From: Chlamydoabsidia padenii
Lineage: Eukaryota; Mucoromycota; Mucoromycetes; Mucorales; Cunninghamellaceae
Reading direction: 5' to 3'
NCBI GenBank assembly: GCA_025330725.1
Contig: JAIWND010000007.1
Coordinates: forward strand, 62,001-126,000
Length of the DNA stretch: 64,000 nucleotides
The translations under genes and the position numbers were made by a program. Of the stretch, positions 1 through 12,445 are shown piece after piece; positions within the stretch are counted from its first letter, which is position 1, and each line of letters starts with the position of its first letter. The notes under the pieces were generated by a model. The model was not told the origin of the DNA and did no database searches. It saw nothing but the letters and a program-made list of their open reading frames with translations.

Positions 1-974
1 TCGAACGATACCACATAACGGCTGTGTCAATCGAATCCGGGCCATGCCTCAAACTGGAAAACATCTCGCCTCCACTTGGTCTGAATCAGGCAAAGTATAT
101 ATCTACGATCTGGATCCTTATGTCACTAGTTTGGATGTACCTGGAACACAACTGCACAAACAATATAAACCTTTGGCTATTCATAATCATGGACGAGAAG
201 AAGGGTATGCGATGGATTGGTCACCTCTGGATGCTGGCAAGTTGCTGACAGGTGATAATGCTGGTCTGATCTATCACTCTACGATTACTCCTCAAGGTGT
301 GGTGACAACTGACTCTATGGCTTTCCGTGAACACAAATCCTCGGTGGAAGATTTGCAGTGGTCTCCTACTGAACGATCTGTGTTTGCTTCTTGCTCGGCT
401 GATCAAACTGTCAAAATCTGGGATACTCGAACCAAGAAACGATCGGCAGTGGGTATTCGTGCTAGTAACTCGGATGTTAATGTGATCACTTGGAACAAGA
501 AGGCTGGGTATTTATTGGCTAGTGGTCATGACGATGGTACTTTCAGTGTATGGGATCTCCGTACATTCAAGAGGTAAAAAAAACGAAGAATCAGAAAGAA
601 AAGAAAAAGGTTACAGCTCTAACTTGTTTTTATGTATATATGCATATATTAGTGGTGGACAACCTAGCCCTGTAGCATCCTTCAAATGGCATAATGCTCC
701 TATCACATCTATAGAATGGCATCCGACTGAAGAATCTGTATTGGCTGTATCAGGTGCCGATGATCAATTATCAATGTGGGACCTATCCGTGGAGCCTGAT
801 ACTGAAGAAGAAGGCAGATTGACAAGCAATGGTGTCGAAGTACCTCCTCAACTACTCTTTGTGCATCAAGGTCAAAACGATATCAAGGAACTTCATTGGC
901 ATAAACAAATCCCTGGTTGTATATTAAGCACTTCTAATACTGGATTCAATATCTTCAAGACCATCTCTGTTTAG
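1..974 (+). CDS. GRWD1: GRWD1/Rrb1-type WD40 ribosome assembly protein, 3' part
   Basis: Partial gene whose 5' end lies before the window. Exons run 1-573 and 653-974 (intron 574-652), and the frame is open from base 2. The first visible residues, [11 protein letters not shown], followed by WD40 repeats with [14 protein letters not shown] and [13 protein letters not shown], are the pattern of glutamate-rich WD-repeat protein 1 (yeast Rrb1). That protein is a nucleolar chaperone which binds ribosomal protein L3 and delivers it to pre-60S particles. Two further propeller blades lie in exon 2 ([20 protein letters not shown]). An acidic stretch (TEEEG) falls between strands, and the protein ends FNIFKTISV. 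The acidic N-terminal region typical of the family would lie outside the window. The family call is firm and the truncation is only the window edge. Confidence 0.92.
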
Positions 975-1583
975 TTTATAGACACTTCATATAGTAGCAT
1001 TACTCCTCTTCATTCTTCTTTTTACCCATTGTATTAATCTAATAATAAAAAAAAAGTTATATGCATAACAATTTGATTATATGTAGTCGTGTGGGCAATG
1101 GGGTTTGAAAAAAAAAAGATTCATGCAGACGGGAAAAGCCGTCAAACACATAGTGTACTACATAATCAGCGTCAGGGAATATTTTTGAAAAAAAGTTTGG
1201 ACTATCAAACCGCGAAATCAGTGGAAGGAATCAGTATCATCCATCTCATGGTATCCTTTCCATTTACAAAAGGTGTGATCCATCAGAGTGGTGTACTATT
1301 AAAATCCCGACTATCCAGGCACCAGACAAAGGGAAAAAATCGTTCCGTTGTACATTCAAAACCCGCCATCATGCAAAAGGAGTAAATCTCATTAATGCGA
1401 ACTATGATGGCCAATGTCTTGTATAAGATTGTTATAATTTGACAATGCATTGGTTTTGATTATCTGAGTTTTTCTTTTTCACATCATATAAAAGAGCTTT
1501 TTAAATTCTTTTCAACTTTCCTTGGGGATACCCACCCCTTTAACAAACAACAACAACTTGTCAGTCAATTCTTGGATGAGAAT
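975..1583. other. Intergenic, AT-rich
   Basis: This is the 3' flank of the WD40 gene followed by promoter-like sequence. A TATA-like stretch (catataaaag) sits near 1485. Two loose copies of the recurrent promoter element, AAAATCCCG near 1301 and TTCAAAACCCG near 1355, lie upstream. No gene is supported. Confidence 0.5.
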
Positions 1584-1830
1584 ATGGCTGTCACCCCTCC
1601 TTTTAGAGGAATGGGTACGGGGCTTCGGCCAATGGTAAGTGAAAAATAAAAGGAAACCACATACTTCCCACATAATATTAACTGACATTTCATCCTCCGC
1701 TTATTCGACGAAAAAATTCAAGTTACCCATGCAAAAGGGCTTTGGTTGGATAAAAGAGAGAGTGGAGTCAAGGCGAAAAGCAAATCCATGCACATGGCAC
1801 CAACTGGTCTTTCATTCTCCAGCTATTTGA
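1584..1830 (+). CDS. Possible 52-aa spliced small gene
   Basis: Two exons, 1584-1634 and 1723-1830, join in frame across a 90-nt GTAAGT...AG intron and give 52 residues starting MAVTPPFRGMGTGLRPM. A TATA-like box lies about 90 bp upstream. The product is basic and has no signal peptide or membrane segment. I recognise no family. The support is only the splice signals and preserved frame, so this could equally be a non-coding transcript. Confidence 0.28.
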
Positions 1831-1986
1831 CATTACCTAAAGCAAACAGTATAAGGAATGCAACACAAGATAAAGACAATGTACAGATAAATAAGATTTT
1901 TATTTCCCAAGTTTATTGTATAACTGAGTATATACTACAAAAAAGAAGGAGGGGGGTTATAAAGATAAAGAGGTAGTAATAGGTTA

Positions 1987-4170
1987 TCAGTAACGAGGAT
2001 GGAATTGGATGGATAATGATTCGGGAGCAGCATTTTGGAAGTTGTTCATCTTCACACCATCTTTATGGATTGAGTTTTCAGGAAGATTCCATTCGTATTT
2101 GCGAACTATAATAAAAAAAAAATAAGAAAGGTAAGTGATCATAAAGCAAACAAAGTGCTTCGTATATATTAAACTTACGCAGCATGGATAAAAAGACACG
2201 TTGTTCAGCCATACTAAAGTTCATTCCCAAGCAACCTCGAGATCCAGATGAGAAAGGAAGCCTATAGGGTATTCCGAAAAAATAAAAAAGAATGAGTATG
2301 ATCATAATTCTATTATGATTATTCATGTTCAACTTACCAAGACATTCCTTCATGACAAGTTTCGTGTTCACCACCAGGTGCAAAGCGTTCAGGATCAAAA
2401 TGTTCAGGGTTCTTCCAGATAGCAGGATTGTGGTGTAAAGCATGAGTTTCAATAACGACAGGTGTGCCCTTGGGGACCAGGACACCATTCATATCAAAGT
2501 CTTCAACGGCTCTTCTGGGGTTCAACATGGATGCAGGACCAAATCTTCGGAGATTCTACAAAAGAAAAGAGAGAGAGAGAGTGCATGAGTGAGCTGAGCA
2601 AAGTGGACATTGTATCACTTTACCTCTTTCAAGACCATGTCCAAATATGGGATTTGTCGCAATTCTTCGTTTCGGGGAAGGACATCCACAGGTTCGTCGC
2701 CAAGTACCTTGATCACTTCTTGTCGAGCCCTGTCTTGTATACTTTTGTCCCTAGCCAAATTGTAAAGACAGAAACTCATAGCGTTTGATGTAGTTTCATG
2801 ACCTATTATATATATATATATATATAAAGATCTTGATTAGCATTTCCATCCTAGATTGATCCATTCCCTACCGCTTACCTGCCAAAAAGAAGACTGCCAT
2901 GTTTGACTATTAAAAGAATAGTGAGTGATACTGCCAAGATAATAACCTTCCCCTACACTAGTTACCTACCCGTAATTGTTCATCATTAGTAGTTCCTTCA
3001 CCACGTAGTTCGGCTTCCAGCATCAAAGTCAAGAGATCCTTTTCGCTTTCAGGAGTATCATGGTCAATAGCAACCCTGGCCTTGGCTCGTTTTTCCTTGA
3101 TCATTTCCATAAAAAGAGCGTTGAGTTTGGTAACACTTTCATCCATTTCGCGGCGACCAGGAATAACGTATTTGAGTAGCCAATCCAAACGAGGAAACAC
3201 AAAGCTTAAAGGAGATCGTAAGCCTACCCGCACCTTTTCGTAAGTGTTAGTCCATATCGAATCAGGGTTATCCAATGATTCAAAGTCAAATCCAAATGCA
3301 GCAATACCAAGAGCATCCAAAGTAAGGCGTTGGAAAAAGTCCAAAATGGGTACTTCATTACCTTGTTTTTCAATGTTCTTGAATCCTTTTTGAAGTAGTC
3401 GACCAAACATTTGCACAGGCATTGATCTATGGAAGGCAGGATTCATCACCTACCATTAAATAAAAAAAAGTCAGTCAATCAGATGATATTTACCAAACAT
3501 ATGATCCTCTTACCTTGCGTTGTGTTTTCCATCTTTCACCATTTACAACAGCAATGTTATCATGTCCAAAGAATCGTACAACAGGATTATTGTCACCTAA
3601 CGCATCCAAGACATCCAAACTTTTAGGAAAGTTTTCTATATTATAGTACAGAGAAAGGTTAACCAATGATTACTTTATAACATAGTCGATCATTTATTTA
3701 CCTGTTTTCATCAATACCGCCTTGGCAGCCATGGGTTCAGTTACGAAGATGGACCATTCAAGTGGGAACCTAACCTATAAGATTTTATAATAACAAAAGA
3801 GTTAATAAATCAAGTTATAAGTAGTATATATATATATATGATCAATCCACCTTACCACAAATACACCGTTCCCCTTTTTCATGGCAGGAGCAAAGATTGA
3901 TCGTACACGAGAGGATATATCTTCTCTCCTCAAAAAGGACCCAATCATGACATGGTAGGGGACAGAAGGTAGATGGCGAAGAGATTTCGGGACAAGATAG
4001 AGACTATAGATGACACGGCATACAAGAGCGATTGTTGCACCAAGTGTTAGAAAGACAGCCTTTTTACGGTTAGATGTACCAGCTGGGAAGAGTCGATTCA
4101 ACCAAAGATCCTTTATAAAGTGTATAGGTTCTTGAAAGTTGTAAGTTTGTAAAGCATTGGTAATAGACAT
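1987..4170 (-). CDS. Cytochrome P450 monooxygenase
   Basis: Nine exons: 3856-4170, 3702-3774, 3514-3635, 2970-3449, 2879-2906, 2624-2802, 2338-2555, 2179-2261 and 1987-2105. They give 538 aa with every splice phase consistent, and exon 5 is only 28 nt. A hydrophobic N-terminal segment near residues 38-60 is the ER anchor. C-helix residues are GERWKTQRK. The I-helix oxygen-activation motif is AGHETT (339-344), ExxR is E399-R402, and the haem loop [10 protein letters not shown] has the Cys482 ligand. All catalytic landmarks of a microsomal class II P450 are intact. It should use NADPH-P450 reductase to hydroxylate a hydrophobic substrate that I cannot name. Architecture and motifs recall the CYP3/CYP102-like fungal clans, and a Mucorales-specific CYP family is possible. 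A CGGGATTTGAAAA element lies about 96 bp upstream of the start. Confidence 0.95.
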
Positions 4171-4265
4171 TATGATAGTTTTATTTGTGAGTATAGAGAG
4201 GAAAGAAAAAGGTTGAAAATGAAAAAAGTAAGGGGATACTTTTTTTATTTTGTACCAAAATTAAT

Positions 4266-4278
4266 CGGGATTTGAAAA
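4266..4278. promoter_or_regulatory. Recurrent CGGGATTTGAAA promoter element (P450)
   Basis: CGGGATTTGAAAA on the + strand lies about 96 bp upstream of the minus-strand P450 start codon. It matches a motif seen before many genes in this window. Confidence 0.5.
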
Positions 4279-5360
4279 CACATCCTGCGATGCAGTATCT
4301 GGCCTCTTCAACTGCGGCGATCTATGGAAAAAAAAAAGGGCTTTTACATTCTCTAAGTGTAGTGATATGGAAAAATAAGTGCCGAAATCAAATCATATAC
4401 ACTACGAGGTGACTGTGGGAAAACAAGCCAGTACAGTTTAATGTTTACTCCAAGTGTTCCACAGGCACTACTGATGTGGAATCAGAAAATTCTGTCTTTC
4501 CCTCCCTTTTCTTTTTCGCTTGAGTCATTTCGACTTGAGGGTACGATCGGGAACGGAAGGTCCTCTAAGAGATACCAAATCGAGCAATCGGGATTTAAAC
4601 ATTTATTAAACTTTTGCGTCATTGGTCTATTCTTACCTAACGTTTTCTTTCCTAATCTTGATCATGGTAGCAATTTTGGTACCTGAGAAAGAGTAAGGAG
4701 AAGGAACCAGTGGATTCTTGTTTTCCGCGGTAATAAAAAAACGTTTTTCCGATGCATCAGCCGACCAAAAAGGTGCATCTCCTCAGTCATAAACAAATCA
4801 AACATATGCATAACAAACATGGGTAACGACCCCCCCTTCAACATTCTAGATCGAAAAATAGTTTTAAATCCCAACAAATGGAATCAAGGAAACTGTATTT
4901 TGGAAAACATCATCTATTACGCAAAGTGTTAAGAATAGGATGCAAATGTTCTTCATTTTGTGTAGATGGACCACGGCGGGATTTGAAAATAAAAATCCCG
5001 AATCATGCCGCTTGACTTTTTCCTTGTGTGATTATAATCGATCATAGTATACTAAGGAATGTATCTGATGTATTTTACAAACCAAATATATTAATGGTGA
5101 TGATGATATAGTAAGATTTATAATGCGATCTACGACCAACTCATACCACATTCATCCTACAGCGTACGAAATAAACTGAATGGTTCTCTGATCGTTGTCA
5201 AAATATACTAGATGCTGTAATAAACCAATGTCTTTTCTTCTACATACTAAACCAAAGTAAAAGTGCGTAAACTGTTTTTCCTTGATGGTTGTTGGTGAGT
5301 AGGCAGTTGTGGATCCATCGCATCATGGTAGTCATTTGTGTAAGACCCTTTGGGTAACTT
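4279..5360. other. Gene-poor stretch with promoter-element copies
   Basis: I see no convincing coding exon. The stretch holds CGGGATTTAAAC (4589-4600) and a near-palindrome at 4977-5000, in which CGGGATTTGAAAAT is followed at once by its own partial reverse complement (AAAATCCCG). These could serve unseen short transcripts. Confidence 0.4.
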
Positions 5361-5373
5361 CGGGATTTCAATT
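5361..5373. promoter_or_regulatory. Recurrent promoter element
   Basis: CGGGATTTCAATT lies about 90 bp before the ATG at 5464. It is the main reason for suspecting a small plus-strand gene there. Confidence 0.4.
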
Positions 5374-5463
5374 TTCAATTTTCAATAAAAAAAAAGCGCC
5401 CTCCCACTTTTTCCATTCTCTTTATTCATCCCAGATCAGAAGAATGCCCAACCATTCTTGCCA

Positions 5464-6095
5464 ATGATAACAAACACAAGAACAATACAACAACAACAAG
5501 ACAACTTGGTCGGCAGTAACACCTCATTGGGTCGAAAGACAAGATTGATGTAAGCTACGACTAAACGGAACACCAAACCATCCTCGTCACCTTTTATTAA
5601 CAAAACTTGCCAAGAATCCCAGGTCTTTAAATGACGGTGGTCTCTTGGTCTGTAGTAGGTAACCCTCACACTTTAATCTTTAAAGGCACATAGTGATAGC
5701 CATCTCACTACCCTTCTTTTTTACTCTCAAGATTGGTAAGTCCTTATGACTTTTGACCGATATACAAAGACTCACACTACTACATATATTCGTATAGACT
5801 CACCGAGGCACCATGACTTTATCCGTGGGTGACTATTCTTATGCATATCTTAACTCGGGACTTGTTGAATGTAAGTATCTTGGGTGGATGGTGATGAAAA
5901 AGGTCAATGCCAATCTTATTGATGGGTCTTTTTTGTTTTTGTTTTTTCAAAACCATAGAACATGATCATTGATTTACTTTGCTGGATACCCCTGACTAGA
6001 CAACAGTAGCACGGATTTCTATTGCACAGCATCGACACGCTTACTACAATGATAACGAACCACTTGATCAGCACTTCTCGCCATCATGATAACAG
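5464..6095 (+). CDS. Possible small multi-exon gene, uncertain
   Basis: Short segments with good splice signals can be joined in frame: 5464-5549, 5623-5658, a 4-nt piece at 5732-5735, a segment starting about 5800 (...GTMTLSVGDYSYAY...), and a last exon starting after an AG near 6009. The pattern needs a 4-nt micro-exon, which is unlikely, and the last acceptor is ambiguous. A promoter element lies at the expected distance upstream. No family is recognised. Treat this as a region worth RNA evidence rather than a gene model. Confidence 0.2.
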
Positions 6096-6431
6096 AAATC
6101 ATGATGAATCAACACGGCTATACGATTCTAGTTATGGACAACACTTCACGATCTACTTTTACCCAACAACGACATAAGGGTAACAAATGCTCAAGATGGA
6201 CTTGATGATGGTGACGGAATACAAAAGAAGGCTTGGCGTAGCTCGGTAACTGCACGGGTGGATCTGTGGGCACTCAGGCATTAGTATAGTAGGAAATAGA
6301 ATCTTATTTAGTCAATTTGTTTACTGTTTTTTTTTTAAAAAAAAAAACTTTAATAATAAAAAACTATATGAATCCTCTTTTCTTCTCTGCCCCTCCTTTT
6401 TGTTTTATTTTAATATTATACTGTAGCAAGG

Positions 6432-6715
6432 ATGTCCAATTTAGATCACAAGACAATCATAACAAAACCTGAGCCATCAGTTATTCCAAAATCCAATATA
6501 CCAGATAGATATTATACACCACAACCAGCATCTCGTCGCTCTAGTGCATTCATACAAAGTAAAATGTTTCCCTCTCTCCAGGCACATCATGTCATTTTAA
6601 CCACAACATATTGTTTCCTTTTATAGATTATACACCAACTCCAAATCCTGAAACAGTGGTGCTTCAAGAGCACGGTATTGTATCTGATAAATATCCATGT
6701 TGTATTGGGTGGTAG
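6432..6715 (+). CDS. 71-aa small protein with C-terminal PCCIGW
   Basis: Exons 6432-6558 and 6627-6715 join in frame across a 68-nt intron (GTAAAA...TTATAG) and give 71 aa. The N-terminal half is polar, Pro-rich and Tyr-rich (ITKPEPSVIPKSNIP), and the second exon ends DKYPCCIGW. There is no signal peptide or transmembrane span. A di-cysteine at the extreme C-terminus is a plausible palmitoylation site, which would put the protein on a membrane face (inference). I do not recognise a named family. The compact exon structure and ATG context support a real gene. Confidence 0.55.
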
Positions 6716-7273
6716 GTAATTTTGATAAGAGACAAGAGAGAGCACATTTCATTAACGTTGATATAATACTATAGTTTACTCGCTTGCTTTTTTTGCTGTA
6801 TGGTGAAGAATGAATCATCAAATTTCGATGAAAAGCATTAACAAACAACCATACTATAACTTGGTCACTTGTTTCCCCTATCCTTAAACGTTTCGGTCAT
6901 CGTGTGTCACACCAAGACCTGTCACAGATCATATTTTACCAAACCTTTGACCATTTCCCCAATCATGCATATTTAATCGCCGATTCAATTCCATCAGTGC
7001 CACCCCCTTTCCCACATCACCAAGACTATTTATGACAGATAGAAGTTACTGTTTATTTAAAATGTATTACCAAAGTAAAACATGGAACTATAACTAGAGG
7101 GTAGATTTACAAATGACTATATAGTGCTCACAAACTGTTCTTTTTCAAATAAAAAAGATGGGCAGAATAGTTTGAAGGCACTCCGTTTTCCGCCGACCAA
7201 GGTATCCTTTTTAATGAGAGTAGAGTTAATTGTCTATAATATAGTAAAGTATATGTAAGTTTCAGTACAAATT
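6716..7273. other. Intergenic, no gene seen
   Basis: AT-rich sequence between the small plus-strand gene and a possible minus-strand gene. I see nothing recognisable. Confidence 0.5.
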
Positions 7274-7636
7274 TTAGCGATAGAATGCGTATATTACTGA
7301 TCGAGATTCGAAGAAGGGCGAATAGGATGACAAGTGGCGAAGAGACCTTTCCATTCGTAAGATCTTTGTAGTCGTACAAAGTAGCTGTTGCATCCGAGTC
7401 TATTCAAGGTAAAGTAAGAATGTTAGCAAATACCTCTTTAACTTTGGTTATGCTTCCTTACCAGAGCCGAAAAACTGTGAATGTGGTTTGAATCATGTGA
7501 GGAGGCCTGCAATCTTTAATCTACCTAAACAAGATGTTTAACAAAGACATGTTTAGTAGCCATAGTTGTAATCATTGTATTTGGTTTGTTTTCAACTTAC
7601 TTTTGAGGAGTTGCCGAATGCTTTTGGGAGAATCAT
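7274..7636 (-). CDS. Possible 68-aa small protein divergent from PDRG1
   Basis: Exons 7601-7636, 7462-7506 and 7274-7399 join in frame (all phase 0) to give 68 aa, starting MILPKAFGNSSK and ending SRSVIYAFYR. It is basic, with several Ser and His residues, resembling small mitochondrial proteins in composition only. It would share a 168-bp bidirectional promoter with PDRG1, including a TTTTAAACGCCG element at 7716-7727. An alternative acceptor for exon 2 leads to a stop. No family is recognised. Confidence 0.35.
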
Positions 7637-7715
7637 TATGATGGCAGGAAGAATCTTGTGGAAGAGAGAGGAAGAGAGAGAGAGATTTTTCATCTTTTTC
7701 AAATAGAGCAGGATA

Positions 7716-7727
7716 TTTTAAACGCCG
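7716..7727. promoter_or_regulatory. Recurrent promoter element (PDRG1)
   Basis: TTTTAAACGCCG is a reverse-orientation copy about 78 bp before the PDRG1 start. A T-rich tract follows. Confidence 0.4.
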
Positions 7728-7804
7728 ATTACAAATTGCCACTTTTTTTTTTTTTTTTTTTTTTTTTTGCTCACTTCTTCTTTCTTTCCTGTACCAATCG
7801 AAAC

Positions 7805-8495
7805 ATGACTTCTGTGGGCGATCAGATCGAACAACGTAAGAACACTATAAACTTTAGTACACACTCTATAATGTATTATAATGTAACATTTTACTTTTTA
7901 ATTAGTCTTTGCAAAGAAAGAACACTTGGCCGAAGATATCATTATCAACAAACAGACGGTGAGTTCCTTCAATACAACTAAAGTGGATCTAACTACATGC
8001 TAATCCTTCTCTTTTATTCTTGCCAACTAGCTGATCGACTTTGACAGGAAACGAAATAGCAATCGGGAATCCTTGACTCAACTAAAGAAAAATCTAAAAG
8101 ACGGTAAGTACTAGCTAGACAAACAGATCGACTTTTACTCACACACTTTTAAAACTGATATCCCCCCCCTTTTTTTTATTAATTGTAGAAAAGAAGGTAT
8201 GGGTTAACTTTGGTGATATGTTTATCCGACTACCTACGAAGGACGCTCAAGGTGTCATTGAACAAGGTAAATTAAAATAAAACTTGATATGATGACTCCC
8301 CCCCACCCCTTCTCACATCGCCTGTTTTTTTTTCTTCTTTACTTACTAGATCAAAAAACCCTGACGGACAAAATCGACCAAACACGGAAACTGGTCAAGG
8401 ATAACATGATGGAGCTAGAACGTCTTGAGGGGAAAAAGACTATGCAAGGATTTGATTTGGAAGGAATGACGGCCAAGGATCTGTATTCTATTTGA
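7805..8495 (+). CDS. PDRG1: PDRG1-like prefoldin-beta subunit
   Basis: Five exons (7805-7835, 7906-7958, 8031-8103, 8189-8266, 8350-8495) give 126 aa. The sequence follows p53- and DNA-damage-regulated protein 1 along its length: an N-terminal helix (HLAEDIIINKQTLIDFDRKR), the central NFGDMFIRLP hairpin and a C-terminal coiled-coil helix ending with a GFDLEGM segment. PDRG1 is a beta-type prefoldin subunit of the prefoldin-like module of the R2TP/PAQosome, which assists assembly of RNA polymerases and other complexes. Length is close to human PDRG1 (about 133 aa). I chose the first ATG because the exon 1 frame has no earlier one after the promoter element. Confidence 0.85.
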
Positions 8496-8941
8496 TGATA
8501 CATCTTCCTTCTCCGTTTATGCGACACTCTACCTATAGAATCCCCCTTTTTATCTGTACATACCACCTCACCTTTTTATTTTATATTGCATATCGAAATA
8601 AACAATCACTATCTCATCACATTATTGCTCCAATGATAAACACCTTAATAAAGAACTGTTTTACCTTTGTTGGGATGGGGTCTTTGTAGGTTTATATAAA
8701 TTCATGATTCTTAAATACTTATTATACGCATGCTAATATGAATCAAGTTTGATTATACACTTGTTCCCTTACAAACTATGTATCATTTCCAATTCCGATC
8801 ATCGAAAATCAAATTCTTTAGTATCTGACTGACACTTGAGTCTAAGCGCTTGACTTCTTGAGCAAAGTTTGTTGGATATATACTATACATTACAACACAA
8901 AGAGACAATACACACAATGTAATAAATTTTATTAATGTAGA

Positions 8942-8992
<51 letters not shown>

Positions 8993-9193
8993 ATACAAGG
9001 AAGGCAAAGAATAATATTTATGGAGATAAGTCTAGGTGTCATATTATAAGATAAAAAAAAAAAGTGAGAGGGTAAAGTGCGGGCAGGCAGTATAAGGAGA
9101 GTGATCAAGTTGATGGTTGTGTTCAATTATAATTCAAATTGACCAAAGAAGCCGGTCATATAGGGGGGATATATAAGGTAAAGTGAAAAGAGG
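8496..9193. other. Convergent 3' intergenic region
   Basis: Lies between the 3' ends of PDRG1 and the RhoGEF gene. It contains a run of 45 A residues (8946-8990) and probable polyadenylation sequence (AATAAA-like at 8598 and 8649). No gene is seen. Confidence 0.5.
8946..8990. repeat. Poly(A) homopolymer, 45 nt
   Basis: Uninterrupted run of A in intergenic DNA between two convergent genes. Confidence 0.95.
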
Positions 9194-11832
9194 TTAATGA
9201 TTGTATTGATGGATCGCCGGAGGTTCAAATTTGGCCATCAGTTGGAAGACATATTGATATTCTGGTTTGAAGGGATGAGCCATACAGCCATGAATCACCG
9301 GAGAGAATGCATCATTAGTGAATTGTAAACATCGCATATGGACCCCAGCAAGAATTTGCACCAGTTCACCCTACCAAAAAAAAAAAAAAAAAAAAAAGGG
9401 GGGGGGAGGGGGAGTTAGTTTCCCTCCAATTATCATCAATTCTCAACTTACTGTTTCCACATGTCTGATTTCGATGAATCTGGCGTCAAAGGCCACAACA
9501 TAGGGATAGTAGAATGCAATAGCCTGAGGTGTTCCTTCCCAAGCGATCCATGCATAAGATTCTTGTACAAAAGAGCCGTAAGTGTCCACCAAGAAGGCAA
9601 AGGCATCATAACAAAGTAGATAGTGTTGTCGACATTTAAATAACCCCAGAGGATTAAGATCGGCTCGTTGTTGTACAAAGGCAAAATCAGGATGTTGTAT
9701 ATCAGGCAGATTTCGATTCATGCTGAGGTTTTCCAGATCAATCACTTCAAACCCACGAGGACACACCACCACAATACGAGCCTTCAAAAAGTGCACAGCA
9801 GAAGAGTCAGCCCCCACATAGAATTCCTTATATATCTTGAACCATGATGGCGTCTTGTGGAAGAGACCGGTCTTCACCGCCAGGAATTTGCTGTTGGCCG
9901 GATCCCGTAAATCACCACACACAGGTTCATACGCTTTGAAGTGACTATCCAATCCACGTTTCTTCATCGCAATAACAAGTGGTCGACCATGACAAGTACC
10001 TGCGTTAAAGTAGGATATATGCTGAGCTACCTTTTGGTTGGGTTTGTCGTTTGATCTTTTTGGCGCTGTAGGATCCAAATGCTCCAAGGCATAAGCATAT
10101 AATGTTTTATCTACAATGGCCAAAGTATATCAGCATTAATCATTCATCCTTTGTCCCCCCTCCACCTCGAATCCTTCCTTACCAGCTAGAATCATCAAAA
10201 TATGAGGTTCTGGTATAATCGCCATTTGAGTCACTTCAGGGAGAGCCAAGACTTGTCGGATACTATTAGTGTCACCTTCAATGCCCATCCATACACCAGC
10301 GATAGTTCCAATTGCAATCATTCGGATTCCATTTGAGCCTTCTAATATAAGAGAGAAGATATATATATATATAAAAAAAGGGGGGGGGTAAGTAAGAATC
10401 TGTGTCAGTTCCCATTCCATTTACATTTTAAATCTTACCAAATTGTACCGAGCAAGTTACTTTGCCATATTGCACCTGTCCCCCTGATCCTCTAAATGTA
10501 GTATCACTGAGTGACCGGATTTCAAAAACTTGTCGAGTCAGGTCACGTTCTTCCAGCACCGCCTTGGCCTCGACCACCTTTTCCTTCCATGTCAACCGAG
10601 ACTGAGCATTTTCCGCAAATAATAAGTAATCGCCACCAGACCGACCCAGATGGTGAAAGAGAAGAGGATAATTGTTGTTGCCAAAAGCGGCCGCTGAGAC
10701 GAGCATTCCAGTGTGAGATGTCAGTGTACTGGAGTAAGTGCTACTCATGGATCGCATACCCAAAGAGAATCCTTCGGTGGCTTCTTCCAGGTGCAGTAAT
10801 TGGATAGGAATAGGTCGTTTGGAGATCAGGTATTCATATTCGTCGTCTGAGATGTTGGTCGTGTCGTTGTGCATCCGTTTTCGTCGAGTCATCAGCATCA
10901 TATGGTCAAACAGAAGTACATAGATTTCAGTCGATTCCACCACCACATGATTTCGACGAGACAAGGGTCCTTCGTGTAGTAAGAGACGACCAGGAGCAAG
11001 TAATTGGAGGTCATGTGGTTCAGTTGCTTTACATCGAATCCTGTCGTTAAGTTCAAAGATCCGTAAGGTGTTTTTACTGCTAGCCGTTCCTTCATCCATC
11101 GCTGTAGCAATTTGTCGTAAAAGATCCGAGCATTTGGTCAGGGCCACCTTGTCAGGATGATCGTCAGGTGTTTTCTTGAGAATGGCACCAATAAGAAGAG
11201 GGTAGCGTTGGAGTCGTGTCACCGGCAGAATGATAAAGTGGCGGAAGGGTAATTTTCGAGTTTCTGCTTGTTTTTCCTTTTCGTGCACAAAATTCTGAAA
11301 GAGGATGTTGTTGGCCATTTCCTTTTTGATCGCATATTCAGCCAAAACGACATGAGGCCCATACCGCTGGTAAGCCCGACTGAATTTACCAAGATGATAG
11401 TAAAAGATGTCCCCAATCTGATCCACAAATCCCGAGACATTGTTAGCTTGACATGTTGATTGATGGTCCCGAAGATCGCGGTAAAGGTCCCGATGAATAG
11501 TCAAAAGTTCCAAGTAGTTGTTGAAGATGTTGTCGCAAAAGGATTCACGCCGTTCTGGTTCGATACATTGAGCATTGCGTAAAGAGCTTGCAAACAACTA
11601 AATATCAATCAAGACGTCTTAAGTTAGTATCATCTTTTCCGCTTTATTTCCCTTCCCCTACTCCACCTTTTTAGTATTTTACCTCGTCCAGCAAATTAAG
11701 ATCGCGCACATAATCTTCTTCTGTATATATAAGTTCGTGGATGGCTTCTTGTCTCGCGATTTCTTTGGGTGGAGTCTTTTGAAGTATGTCTTTGGCTACA
11801 GTGGCAGACCAGGCACGAGACATTGTCTATAC

Positions 11833-11865
<33 letters not shown>

Positions 11866-12371
11866 CAAGATTAAAACAGGTTAATTCAGTCAAAAAAAAA
11901 AGTATGACCTTATTGTTGTGCTTACCGTTTCATGGGACGATGCCACAGATGAGGACATGGATCCATGTCTATCCAAACCATTTTGTTTCTAATTTTCCAA
12001 TACAAAAGAAGAACATTAGTTGTCATCAGAGAATAGCTACTTTGACAAAAGAACTTACCAGCCTTTCAGACTTTGGTTTGTTGGGACAACAAGGAGCATA
12101 ACACCCGCCTTGACCAGGTAAACAGTAATGAGTATAGCACCGTGTAAGAGGAGTATAGACACCTTGAGGAATTTCATCATCCACGAGTAGATAGACTTCA
12201 TGGTTTGTTTGATAGAGGGTATTGCGCCGAGCCGATTTTTCAGAGTAAGTAATAGGACAAATGACAGGAGGACAGGTATGCATTAAAGCTCGAGTCACCT
12301 TTAAATAGAATGAAGAAGGTAATCCCGAAGGTAAAATGGATCTGACAATGTTCTAATTCAATAAGAAGAAG

Positions 12372-12445
<74 letters not shown>

